Source: Nocardioides jiangsuensis (GTDB lineage Bacteria; Actinomycetota; Actinomycetes; Propionibacteriales; Nocardioidaceae). From it: DNA of 64,000 nt. The position numbers and the translations under genes are program-made. The notes beneath the pieces were generated by a model. It searched no databases. It was not told where the DNA came from and saw nothing but the letters and a program-made list of their open reading frames with translations. Location: contig NZ_JAIEZQ010000001.1 of assembly GCF_019679455.1 (NCBI RefSeq), positions 1,240,001 to 1,304,000 of the forward strand, in the 5' to 3' direction. Shown one piece after another: positions 8,619 to 16,614 of the stretch (position 1 is its first letter; every line of letters begins with the position of its first letter).

Positions 8619-9953
8619 TCAGCGCTTCGAGGCGCTGTGCAGCGGGTGGGAGCTGTCGTAGGTCAGCTCCTTCACCATGTGGACCACGGCGCCGACCTGC
8701 GGCTCGTTGGCGAAGTTCACGTTGTCCACCAGCGCCCGCATCAGCGAGATGCCGCGGCCGTGCTCGGCGTCGTCGTCCTCCTGGTCCTGCACCACGGTCG
8801 CGTCGAAGCCGCCGCCCCGGTCGATCACGGTGAGCGCGCAGCGGTCCGCGGCGAGCTCGATGTCCACCTCGTAGCTGTCGCTCTCCACGGCGTGGTCGAC
8901 CACGTTCGCGCAGGCCTCGGTGATCGCCAGCTCGACGTCGGAGATGTCCTCGTCGGTGACCCCGAAGGCTCGTAGCGCCTGCGCCGCGAGCCGGCGTACG
9001 ACGGGCACGCTGTGGCTCTCCCGCGGCAGCGACACGGTCAGCTCCAGCCGCGGAGCGGGGTCGTCGTCGAACGCCGCGGTCCCCGCCGGCGGCCAGTGGT
9101 AGGTGTTGCCGGCGACGTCGTCCGGGGCCGGGCCCAGCATCACCTGGAGCCGACAGGCGGGGTCACCCTGCGCGATGGTCTCGTCGAGTACGACGGTCGC
9201 CTCGCCCTGCACGCGGGAGGCCAGCCGGCCCGCCATGGTCTGCGTGACGCGGCACAGCGACGGGGCGTGGTCCACGTTGGAGCCGAAGGGGCACCGCTCG
9301 ATGACGAGCTCGGCCCGGTCCTCGGACCGCGAGACCACGGTCGGCGTACCGCCCAGCGCCGCGTGGGCCCGGACGAACGCGTCGGTGACCTCCCGCAGGT
9401 CCGCGGGTTCGTGGTCGAGGGAGGCGTCGGAGAGCACCGCCCCCGCGACCGAGGCCACCTGCTCCGGGGAGCCGACGGGGTGGGCCTCGCCGGCCGCCGC
9501 GAGGGCTACCGCCACCGCGGCCGCGCCGTCGCGCTCCGGGTCGATGTCGAGCCCGGCCAGCACCCCCACCTCCGGGTCGAACTGGAGTCCCACACGCCGG
9601 GGCACGTCGAGGTCGAGGGACGCGAGGGCAGTACCGGCCCCCTCGTCGAGCTGCGCGCGGTGCGCGCCGCTCACCGGCCGCAGCCCCTCGGGCGCGTCGT
9701 CGGTGCTGCCCGGGAACGCGTCCGGAGCGACGTCGACCGGCCGCAGGGTCAGCCGGGGTCGCGACGCGGTCCAGTCGAGGTGCAGCCACACGGTCTGCTC
9801 GCCCTCGGGCAGCGCGGCGACCGCCTTCGCGACCTCCTCGTCGGCACCCGTGGCGTCCGCGTGCTCGTCGGCATGGCGGGCCAGGTGGTCCGCCACCGCG
9901 GACGCGGCGGCTTCGGGGGCACCGGGGTGCCGAGGGTCGAGCAGCCAGTCCAT
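8619..9953 (-). CDS. MetOD1-like regulator with C-terminal RsbW-type ATPase domain
   Basis: A 444-residue protein. Residues about 1-200 are acidic and Ala-rich and not recognised. About 200-290 contain a Cys-bearing region (ERCPFGSNV, APSLCRV, GDPACRLQV) like methanogen output domain 1, a putative metal- or redox-sensing module. About 310-425 form a GHKL anti-sigma kinase domain (AITEACANVVDHA N-box, DRGGGF, HGRGISLM). It probably binds or phosphorylates an anti-anti-sigma partner in response to a signal. The start at 9953 is chosen because AGAGG lies 6 nt upstream and the longer frame would run almost into the divergent gene. The three-part layout is unusual; the domain call for the middle part is from motif memory. 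Confidence 0.75.
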   Translation of the reverse strand: MDWLLDPRHPGAPEAAASAVADHLARHADEHADATGADEEVAKAVAALPEGEQTVWLHLDWTASRPRLTLRPVDVAPDAFPGSTDDAPEGLRPVSGAHRAQLDEGAGTALASLDLDVPRRVGLQFDPEVGVLAGLDIDPERDGAAAVAVALAAAGEAHPVGSPEQVASVAGAVLSDASLDHEPADLREVTDAFVRAHAALGGTPTVVSRSEDRAELVIERCPFGSNVDHAPSLCRVTQTMAGRLASRVQGEATVVLDETIAQGDPACRLQVMLGPAPDDVAGNTYHWPPAGTAAFDDDPAPRLELTVSLPRESHSVPVVRRLAAQALRAFGVTDEDISDVELAITEACANVVDHAVESDSYEVDIELAADRCALTVIDRGGGFDATVVQDQEDDDAEHGRGISLMRALVDNVNFANEPQVGAVVHMVKELTYDSSHPLHSASKR

Positions 9954-10064
9954 GGCCTGCCTCTCGGGTGCGTCGGGCGATCGGTCGGTCTCGTCCCAGG
10001 GGTATACCCAGGCGGGGCTCCGGACACACGCCGTCGGTCGGGTGGTGCCTGCCATAGTGACGGC

Positions 10065-11303
10065 ATGGTGGACGTGGTGGTCGTCGGTGCCGGGATCGCG
10101 GGCCTGACCTGCGCCCGCGAGCTGGAGCGCTCCGGGCTCGAGGTGGAGGTGCTCGAGGCCTCCGACGCGGTCGGCGGCCGAGTCCGCACCGACGTCGTGG
10201 ACGGCTTCCGCTGCGACCGCGGCTTCCAGCTGGTCAACCCCGCCTACCCGGCGCTACGCGACCTGGTCGACGTCGGGGCGCTCGAGCTTCGGCAGTTCGC
10301 CGCGGGTGCCGCGCTCGCCGGGCCGGACGGCTTCGGTGTCGTCGAGGACCCGCGACGCTCGCCGGGCCACATGCTGCAGACCCTGCGCAGCGGGTACGCC
10401 CGCCCCGCCGAGCTCGTCCGCCTCGCGGCCTGGGCCGCGCCCGCCCTCGGCAGTGTCCCGCGGCTGCTCGCCGGGGAGGACGAGCCGCTCGCCGCGTCGC
10501 TGGACCGGCACGGCGTGCACGGCCGGGTCCGTGACGAGCTGTTCGAGCCGTTCATCACCGGCGTCGTGGCCGAGGACCGCGGCGAGACCTCCGCGACCTT
10601 CGTGCGGCTGCTGGTCCGGTCGTTCCTGCGCGGCACGCCCGGTGTCCCGGCGCTCGGCATGTCCGCGCTGCCGGGGCAGATCGCGGCCGAGCTGAAGAGC
10701 AAGGTCACCACCGGCGCGGCGGTGCAGGCGGTACGACGCACCTCCGGAGGCGTCGCCGTACGGGCCGGTGACGTCGAGCGCGACGCACGGACGGTCGTGG
10801 TCGCGGCCGACCCGGTCACCGCTGGGGACCTCGCCGGCCTTCCCCCGGTGGCGATGAAGGGGCTCGTGACCTGGTGGTTCGCCTGCGACACGCCGCCGAC
10901 CTCGCTCGACCTGCTGGTGCTCGACCCGGCGCGCAGCGGCCCCGTGGTGAACACCGCCGTGATGAGCAACGTCGCGCCGTCGTACGCGCCGCCCGGCCGT
11001 CACCTCGTGCAGGCGACCACGCTCGCCGGCCGCGGCCCGGACGGCATCCCCGACGAGGCCGCGGTGCGGGCCCACCTGGCCCGGATGTACCGCCAGCCGA
11101 CCAGGGCCTGGGACCTCGTCGTCCGGCACCACGTCGCCCACGCGCTGCCCGAGCAGCGGCCCGGTGTCCCGCTGCGGCAGCGGGTCGACCTCGGCGGCGG
11201 GGTGTACGTCGCGGGCGACCACCGCGACACCGCCTCGCTCCAGGGCGCGCTGGTGTCGGGGCGCCGGGCGGCGCACGCCGTGCGGAGGTCGTTCGGGCTC
11301 TAG
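10065..11303 (+). CDS. FAD-dependent amine-oxidase-family oxidoreductase
   Basis: A 412-residue flavoprotein with an N-terminal dinucleotide fold (VVVGAGIAGLTCARELE, residues 4-20), the GGRVRT motif after it, and a C-terminal FAD-closing segment (GVYVAGDHRDTASLQGAL). It resembles the amine oxidase/phytoene-desaturase superfamily. The substrate is not known. The ATG at 10065 is preceded at 6 nt by CATAGT, suggesting a leaderless mRNA. Its stop codon overlaps that of the convergent DUF202 gene in the shared tetramer CTAG. Confidence 0.88.
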   Translation: MVDVVVVGAGIAGLTCARELERSGLEVEVLEASDAVGGRVRTDVVDGFRCDRGFQLVNPAYPALRDLVDVGALELRQFAAGAALAGPDGFGVVEDPRRSPGHMLQTLRSGYARPAELVRLAAWAAPALGSVPRLLAGEDEPLAASLDRHGVHGRVRDELFEPFITGVVAEDRGETSATFVRLLVRSFLRGTPGVPALGMSALPGQIAAELKSKVTTGAAVQAVRRTSGGVAVRAGDVERDARTVVVAADPVTAGDLAGLPPVAMKGLVTWWFACDTPPTSLDLLVLDPARSGPVVNTAVMSNVAPSYAPPGRHLVQATTLAGRGPDGIPDEAAVRAHLARMYRQPTRAWDLVVRHHVAHALPEQRPGVPLRQRVDLGGGVYVAGDHRDTASLQGALVSGRRAAHAVRRSFGL

Positions 11304-11632
11304 AGGAGCGTCAGCAGCAGCGCGGCCACGAGCGGGATCGCCACCACGCCGGCGGCGAGGAGCGTCGTGGAACGGGCGGTGTGCATCTCGGCGCCGGCCC
11401 GGATCGACCGCTCGTTGTCGCGGAACCGCAGGTACCCCGTCAGCGCGACGTACGACCCGATCCCCACCAGCAGCACGCCGAGCACGACCCGCAGCCCGCC
11501 GCGCGCCTGGGTGAGGAACTGCAGCACGCCGAGCCCCGCCACCTGAAGCGCCAGGGCGGTGCGGACGTAGGCCAGGAAGGTGCGCTCGTTGGCCAGCAGG
11601 AAGCGGTAGTCCACGGGACCTTCGGGCGCCAT
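11300..11632 (-). CDS. DUF202 membrane protein
   Basis: A 110-residue protein with the DUF202 (YidH-type) signature: the LLANERTFLAYVRTALAL amphipathic start (residues 12-29), then two or three transmembrane helices ending at the C-terminus. It is probably a small inner-membrane protein of unknown role. The start codon is preceded at 7 nt by TAGCCT, a leaderless arrangement that overlaps the promoter of the divergent thpR. Confidence 0.85.
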   Translation of the reverse strand: MAPEGPVDYRFLLANERTFLAYVRTALALQVAGLGVLQFLTQARGGLRVVLGVLLVGIGSYVALTGYLRFRDNERSIRAGAEMHTARSTTLLAAGVVAIPLVAALLLTLL

Positions 11633-11639
11633 GGAGCCG

Positions 11640-11649
11640 AGGCTAGCGT
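11640..11649. promoter_or_regulatory. Overlapping divergent leaderless -10 elements
   Basis: In the 23-bp gap between two divergent genes, TAGCGT (plus, 11644-11649) lies 6 nt before the thpR ATG, and TAGCCT (minus, plus coordinates 11640-11645) lies 7 nt before the DUF202 ATG. The hexamers share 11644-11645. One site may therefore fire in only one direction at a time. Confidence 0.55.
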
Positions 11650-11655
11650 GGACGC

Positions 11656-12246
11656 ATGCGGATGTTCGTCGCGCTGATCCCGCCGGAGGACGCGCTGGAG
11701 GACCTCGCGGAGTTCCTTGTGCCGCGGCAGGAGGTCGACTCCGGGCTGCGCTGGACCGTCCGGGAGCATTGGCACGTCACGCTCGCGTTCATGGGCCAGG
11801 TCCAGGACCGCTCGCTCGACGACCTGCTCGAACGGCTGACCCGGGCCGCCGCGCGGCGTACCCCCTTCCGGGTCACCGTCACCGGCGGCGGGGCCTTCCC
11901 CCACCCCGGCCGGGCGAAGGTGCTCTACGCCGGGCTCGACCTCCCGGAGGAGGGGAAGGAGATGCGGCGGCTGGCGACCGGCGCGCGGGCGGCGGCGAAC
12001 AAGGCCGGTGCCGAGGCCGGGGGAGGACGCTTCCACCCGCACGTGACGCTCGCCCGGATCGGCCGGCCCTTCGACGTCACGAAGTGGGTGCGGGTGCTCG
12101 ACGCCTACCGGGGCCCCACCTGGACCGCCGACACGGTGTCGCTGGTGCAGTCGCACCTGGGGGAGGGGCCGCGGAACCGCCCACGCTACGAGGTGGTGGG
12201 CCGGTTCCCGATGGGCCGACCGGTGGCGCGCGAGGAGTCGGGGTGA
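11656..12246 (+). CDS. thpR: RNA 2',3'-cyclic phosphodiesterase
   Basis: A 196-residue 2H-phosphoesterase. The two catalytic HxTx motifs are HVTL at residues 40-43 and HVTL at 129-132, and the N-terminal MRMFVALIPP strand is typical of the LigT/ThpR family. It opens 2',3'-cyclic phosphates at RNA ends. Length matches the family. It appears leaderless, with TAGCGT 6 nt before the ATG, and has a short gap to the MOSC gene. Confidence 0.92.
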   Translation: MRMFVALIPPEDALEDLAEFLVPRQEVDSGLRWTVREHWHVTLAFMGQVQDRSLDDLLERLTRAAARRTPFRVTVTGGGAFPHPGRAKVLYAGLDLPEEGKEMRRLATGARAAANKAGAEAGGGRFHPHVTLARIGRPFDVTKWVRVLDAYRGPTWTADTVSLVQSHLGEGPRNRPRYEVVGRFPMGRPVAREESG

Positions 12247-12300
12247 ACACCTCGTGGACGGGGAGACAGCGAGGAAACCGGCTCGTGGCATCGTGAAGCC

Positions 12301-13062
12301 ATGCGCATCGAGAGGATCGGGTTCACCCCGCTCAAGGGCGGCCGGCACCGCAGCCACGGCACCGCCGAGCTGACCGCGACCGGGCCCGTGGGCGACCGCG
12401 TCTTCTGTCTCGTCGACCCCGCCCGCGGGCGCGTGCTGCGCACGGTCGAGAACCCGTCCCTGCTCCGGACGGCGGCGCGGTGGGACGCCGGCGTCCTCTC
12501 GGTGCACCTCCCCGACCGCACGCTCGAGGGCAGCCCCGAGCCGACCGGCGAGACCCTCAAGGTCGACTACTGGGGGCGTGGCGCCGAGACCGAGGTGGTC
12601 GGCGGCCCGTGGTCCGAGGCGTTCTCGGACTTCCTCGGGTACGACGTCGTCCTGGCTCGCTCGGTCAACGCCGGGGAGATCGTGTACGGCGCCTCGGTGA
12701 CCGTGCTGACCACCGCCTCGATGCGCCTGCTCGGCGAGAGGCTCGGCGCCGGGGGAGTCGTGGACAGCGCACGGTTCCGGTCGACGCTCCTGCTCGACGC
12801 CGGGGACGACCCCCACGTAGAGGACACCTGGGTCGGCCGCGAGCTGCGCGTGGGCGAGGCGACCGTGCTCGTGCGCGGGATCGTGCCGCGCTGCGCGGTG
12901 GTGGACCTGAACCCGGAAACCGGTCGGCGTGACGCGGACGTTCTCGGCACCCTCGCGGGATATCGTCGTGGCGACGGCGAGATCACCTTCGGGGTGGACG
13001 CCGTGGTCGTGAACGCCGGGACCGTCCGGACCGGGGACGCGGCCGACCTCGAGAGGGGCTGA
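12301..13062 (+). CDS. MOSC-domain protein
   Basis: A 253-residue protein with an N-terminal beta-barrel region (LKGGRHRSHGTAELT) and a MOSC core ending in the conserved cysteine segment IVPRCAVVDLNPETG (about residues 197-212). MOSC proteins are the sulfur-carrier domains of molybdenum cofactor sulfurases and of mARC-type N-hydroxy reductases. The partner enzyme is not encoded nearby. CATCGT lies 6 nt before the ATG, so the gene is probably leaderless. Confidence 0.85.
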   Translation: MRIERIGFTPLKGGRHRSHGTAELTATGPVGDRVFCLVDPARGRVLRTVENPSLLRTAARWDAGVLSVHLPDRTLEGSPEPTGETLKVDYWGRGAETEVVGGPWSEAFSDFLGYDVVLARSVNAGEIVYGASVTVLTTASMRLLGERLGAGGVVDSARFRSTLLLDAGDDPHVEDTWVGRELRVGEATVLVRGIVPRCAVVDLNPETGRRDADVLGTLAGYRRGDGEITFGVDAVVVNAGTVRTGDAADLERG

Positions 13063-13066
13063 CCCC

Positions 13067-13711
13067 ATGCCGTACCTGCTGCGCGTCGAGCTGCCCGACG
13101 TCCCCGGGTCACTGGGTCGCGTCGCGACCGCGATCGGTGAGGCCGGCGGCGACATCGAGGCGATCGAGATCGTCGAGAAGCGCCCCGCCGGGACGGCCGT
13201 CGACGACGTGCTGCTCGAGACCGCGCCCGGCGTGATGCCGGACTCGATCATCTCCGCCTGCCAGCAGCTCGAGGGGGTCGAGGTGATCTGGATCTCCCGG
13301 TACGCCGCCGGGGGAAACCTGTTCCTCGACCTCGAGGCCGTGGAGGCGCTCACCGCGAACCCGGTTGCCGCGCTCGACGAGCTGATCGACCTGCTGCCGA
13401 TCACGTTCCGCGCCGACTGGGGGATCCGGGTGCGCCGCACCGACGGCGGCGTGAAGATCCTGCACGGCACCTCCGCCGCCCCCGACCTGGTCGAGGGCGC
13501 GGCCTGGTTCCCGTTGACCCGGCCGGCGACCCTCGAGGTTCCCGAGGAGTGGGAGCGGTGGACCTCCACGCTGGTCGCCGCCGCGCCCCTCGGCGACCAC
13601 GACGAGCTGGTCGTCTTCGGCCGCCGCGGCGGGCCCGAGATCCTCGACTCCGAGCTGGCCCGGCTCGGACACCTCGCGGCACTGGCGGTCTCCATCGCGA
13701 AGGCCGGCTGA
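13067..13711 (+). CDS. ACT-domain regulatory protein
   Basis: A 214-residue protein with an N-terminal ACT domain (residues 1-75; LRVELPDVPGSLGRVATAIG), a ligand-binding fold that usually senses amino acids, followed by a GAF-like C-terminal half. It lies 4 bp after the MOSC gene, so the two are co-transcribed. No enzymatic motif is present. Its ligand is unknown. Confidence 0.8.
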   Translation: MPYLLRVELPDVPGSLGRVATAIGEAGGDIEAIEIVEKRPAGTAVDDVLLETAPGVMPDSIISACQQLEGVEVIWISRYAAGGNLFLDLEAVEALTANPVAALDELIDLLPITFRADWGIRVRRTDGGVKILHGTSAAPDLVEGAAWFPLTRPATLEVPEEWERWTSTLVAAAPLGDHDELVVFGRRGGPEILDSELARLGHLAALAVSIAKAG

Positions 13712-13712
13712 C

Positions 13713-14660
13713 GTGACGGCCGGGGGGAGCGTCGCGCAGTTCGGGGAGGAGACCGACCGGTCCGGGTCGTTCCGGCGGCAGGGCAACCGGTTCACCGACC
13801 GCCCCTCGAACGCGCCTGGTGCGCGGTGGCCGGTCGAGGCCGGCCGCTACCGGCTGATCTGGTCGCGGGCCTGCCCGTGGGCGCACCGGTCCCGGATCGT
13901 GTGGGGCCTGCTCGGTCTGGAGACGGCGATCTCGCTCGGCACCGTGGACCCGCTGCGCGACGAGCGGGGCTGGCGGTTCAGCCTCGACGAGAACGGCCGC
14001 GACCCGGTGCTCGGCATCGGCTACCTCTCCGAGGCCTACCTGCGGACCGACCCGTCGTACGCCGGCCGGGTGACGGTGCCGACGCTCGTCGACGTCGAGT
14101 CCGGGCTCGTGGTCACCAACGACTTCCCGCAGCTGACCCTCGACCTCTCCACCGAATGGAGCGCCTTCCACCGCGAGGGCGCGCCCGACCTCTACCCGGC
14201 GCCGCTGCGCGAGGAGATCGACGCGGTCAACGAGCTGGTCTACCGCGACGTCAACAACGGGGTCTACCGCTGTGGCTTCGCTTCTACCCAGGAGGCCTAC
14301 GAGGCGGCCTTCGTCCGGCTCTTCGACCGGCTCGACTGGCTTGGCGAGCGGCTCGCCGACCGGCGCTACCTGGTCGGGGAGCAGCTCACCGAGGCCGACG
14401 TCCGGCTGTTCACGACCCTGGTCCGGTTCGACGCGGCCTACCACGGCCACTTCAAGTGCAACCGGCAGAAGCTGAGCGAGATGCCGGTGCTGTGGGCCTA
14501 CGCGCGCGACCTGTTCCAGACCCCGGGCTTCGGTGACACCGTCGACTTCGACCACATCAAGCGGCACTACTACCGGACGCACGACCAGATCAACCCGAAC
14601 CGGATCGTGCCGGCCGGGCCCGACCCGTCCGGCTGGCTCGAGCCGCACGGGCGGGGCTGA
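13713..14660 (+). CDS. Glutathionyl-hydroquinone-reductase-like GST (Xi class)
   Basis: A 315-residue thiol transferase of the ECM4/YqjG type. The N-terminal thioredoxin fold has the catalytic SRACPWAHR motif near residue 50, and the C-terminal helical domain includes the [22 protein letters not shown] signature in two parts (DVRLF and YHGHFKCN). The family reduces S-conjugated hydroquinones. Actinobacteria use mycothiol, not glutathione, so the real co-thiol is probably mycothiol. The GTG start comes right after the ACT gene stop and is translationally linked. Confidence 0.88.
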   Translation: MTAGGSVAQFGEETDRSGSFRRQGNRFTDRPSNAPGARWPVEAGRYRLIWSRACPWAHRSRIVWGLLGLETAISLGTVDPLRDERGWRFSLDENGRDPVLGIGYLSEAYLRTDPSYAGRVTVPTLVDVESGLVVTNDFPQLTLDLSTEWSAFHREGAPDLYPAPLREEIDAVNELVYRDVNNGVYRCGFASTQEAYEAAFVRLFDRLDWLGERLADRRYLVGEQLTEADVRLFTTLVRFDAAYHGHFKCNRQKLSEMPVLWAYARDLFQTPGFGDTVDFDHIKRHYYRTHDQINPNRIVPAGPDPSGWLEPHGRG

Positions 14661-14806
14661 TGACGGCGTGCCTCGGCCGGACGTACCGGTTCGAGGACGA
14701 GTCGGTCGCGGAGACCTACGCCTCGCGGGCCTCCGACGACGTCCGGCGCCTGACGGGCCGGGACCCGCTGTCGCTGGAACAGCTCCTGCACCGCCGTACG
14801 GACTGA
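14660..14806 (+). CDS. Small coupled ORF, 48 residues
   Basis: Its ATG overlaps the GST stop in a TGATG junction, so translation is probably coupled. The product is charged (GRTYRFEDESVAETYASRAS and a LLHRRTD end), with no membrane segment or known domain, and GC3 is high. Its stop codon TGA lies inside the first unit of the 22-bp repeat array. It may be a small protein or the tail of a lost gene, since its wording resembles the C-terminal end of some NAD-binding proteins. Confidence 0.5.
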   Translation: MTACLGRTYRFEDESVAETYASRASDDVRRLTGRDPLSLEQLLHRRTD

Positions 14807-14888
14807 CCTCTCGACGCCGCACGACTGACTCCTCGACGCGGAACGAGTGACGCCTGAACGCCGCACGACTGACGTCTCGACGAGGGGG
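14801..14888. repeat. Four tandem 22-bp repeats (array 1)
   Basis: Units at 14801-14822, 14823-14844, 14845-14866 and 14867-14888 all start GA(C/G)TGAC and share CTC(A/G)ACG in the middle. Internal units end CCGCAC or CGGAAC, and the last ends in a run of G. The same unit recurs at 31894. The array fills the space between the 48-residue ORF and the menB promoter. Confidence 0.85.
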
Positions 14889-14914
14889 ACGGGGGCGGCC
14901 GGTAGCCTGCGGCC

Positions 14915-15832
14915 ATGCCTGAAGCCGACTCCGTCTCCGAGATCTTCGACGCCTCCGCCTGGAAGCCGGTCCCCGGGTTCGAGGACCTGACCGACCTGAC
15001 CTACCACCGGGCCGTCGACCAGGGCACGGTGCGGATCGCGTTCGACCGGCCCGAGGTGCGCAACGCGTTCCGCCCGCACACGGTCGACGAGCTGCTCCGC
15101 GTCCTCGAGCACGCCCGGACGTCGAGTGACGTCGGCTGCGTCCTGCTCACCGGGAACGGTCCCTCGCCGCGCGACGGGGGCTGGGCGTTCTGCTCCGGCG
15201 GCGACCAGCGGATCCGCGGCCGCGCCGGCTACCAGTACGCCGAGGGGGAGACCGCCGAGACCGTCGACAAGGCCCAGCTCGGCCGGCTGCACATCCTCGA
15301 GTGCCAGCGGCTGATCCGGTTCATGCCGAAGGTCGTCATCTGCGTGGTCCCCGGCTGGGCCGCCGGCGGGGGCCACTCCCTGCACGTCGTCGCGGACCTG
15401 ACCCTGGCGTCCGCGGAGCACGCCCGGTTCAAGCAGACCGACGCCGACGTCGGCTCGTTCGACGGCGGCTTCGGGTCGGCCTACCTCGCGCGCCAGGTCG
15501 GCCAGAAGTTCGCCCGGGAGATCTTCTTCCTCGGCGACGAGTACGACGCCGAGGCCGCGCACCGGATGGGCATGGTCAACGCCGTCGTGCCGCACGCCGA
15601 CCTGGAGAAGGTGGCGCTCGACTGGGGCCGCAAGATCAACGGCAAGTCGCCGACCGCCCAGCGGATGCTGAAGTACTCCTTCAACCTGATCGACGACGGG
15701 CTGGTCGGTCAGCAGCTGTTCGCCGGCGAGACCACGCGCCTGGCCTACATGACCGACGAGGCCGTCGAGGGCCGCGACTCCTTCCTGGAGAAGCGCGAGC
15801 CCGACTGGTCCCCGTTCCCGTACTACTACTGA
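14915..15832 (+). CDS. menB: 1,4-dihydroxy-2-naphthoyl-CoA synthase
   Basis: Crotonase-fold enzyme of menaquinone synthesis that cyclises O-succinylbenzoyl-CoA. The 305-residue protein has the family marks: FDRPEVRNAFRP, the oxyanion-hole segment FCSGGDQRIRG, the GWAAGGGHSLHVV helix, the TDADVGSFDGGFGS loop, and the aromatic DWSPFPYYY end. TAGCCT lies 6 nt before the ATG, so it is probably leaderless. No other men genes are visible here. Confidence 0.97.
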   Translation: MPEADSVSEIFDASAWKPVPGFEDLTDLTYHRAVDQGTVRIAFDRPEVRNAFRPHTVDELLRVLEHARTSSDVGCVLLTGNGPSPRDGGWAFCSGGDQRIRGRAGYQYAEGETAETVDKAQLGRLHILECQRLIRFMPKVVICVVPGWAAGGGHSLHVVADLTLASAEHARFKQTDADVGSFDGGFGSAYLARQVGQKFAREIFFLGDEYDAEAAHRMGMVNAVVPHADLEKVALDWGRKINGKSPTAQRMLKYSFNLIDDGLVGQQLFAGETTRLAYMTDEAVEGRDSFLEKREPDWSPFPYYY

Positions 15833-15844
15833 GCGGGCGAGCCG

Positions 15845-16534
15845 ATGACCGGTCCCGACGACCCGGACGCCGCCCCGGGGCGGGCCCCCGAAGGCGCACC
15901 GCGCACCCGCTGGTCCGAGCTGACCGGGCACGCCACCGGTGCCGACTACGCGGCCCGGTTCGCCGCGCTCGCGCAGCAGGGTCACCACGTGCACGACGAG
16001 GCCGACCTGTGTGCCGCGCTGCTGCCCGCCGGGGCGAAGGTGCTCGACGCGGGCTGCGGCACCGGCCGGGTGGCGATCCGGCTGGCGGAGCTGGGCTTCG
16101 ACTGCGTCGGCACCGACGTGGACGAGTCGATGCTGGCCGTCGCCCGGGAGCACGCCCCCGACCTGCCCTGGTTCACCGCCGACCTGGCGGGCCTGCGCGC
16201 CGACGACCTCGGCGGCGCGACCGGGTTCGACCTCGTGGTGCTCGCCGGCAACGTGGTCCCGCTGCTCGCGGAGGGCACGGTGCCGGCCGCGGTCGCCTCC
16301 GTCGCGGCGCTGCTCGGCCCGGACGGGCTGCTGGTCGCGGGCTTCGGCCTCGACCGGGCGCACCTCCCGGCGCGGTGCCCGGTCACCCCGCTCGAGCTGT
16401 ACGACGACGCCTGCGCCGCCGCCGGCCTCGAGCTCGTGCAGCGGCTGTCCACCTGGGACGGCGACCCGTACGACCCGGCGGCCGGCTACGCGGTCAGCGT
16501 GCACCGCTCCCGCGAGTCCCGCACCCAGCCGTAG
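15845..16534 (+). CDS. Class I SAM-dependent methyltransferase
   Basis: A 229-residue methyltransferase. The SAM-binding motif I is VLDAGCGTGRVAIRLAE (about residues 66-82), followed by the acidic motif GTDVDESML and a motif IV region LVVLAGNVVPLL. It follows menB by 12 bp, so co-transcription is likely. It is not UbiE/MenG by its motifs. Its substrate is unknown. Confidence 0.85.
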   Translation: MTGPDDPDAAPGRAPEGAPRTRWSELTGHATGADYAARFAALAQQGHHVHDEADLCAALLPAGAKVLDAGCGTGRVAIRLAELGFDCVGTDVDESMLAVAREHAPDLPWFTADLAGLRADDLGGATGFDLVVLAGNVVPLLAEGTVPAAVASVAALLGPDGLLVAGFGLDRAHLPARCPVTPLELYDDACAAAGLELVQRLSTWDGDPYDPAAGYAVSVHRSRESRTQP

Positions 16535-16614
16535 CCCGACCGACCCAGAGCGGGGGCGAGGACCCGGTAACACGGGCCATTGCCACCGATCTGCGCGTCC
16601 GCACACAATCGACC

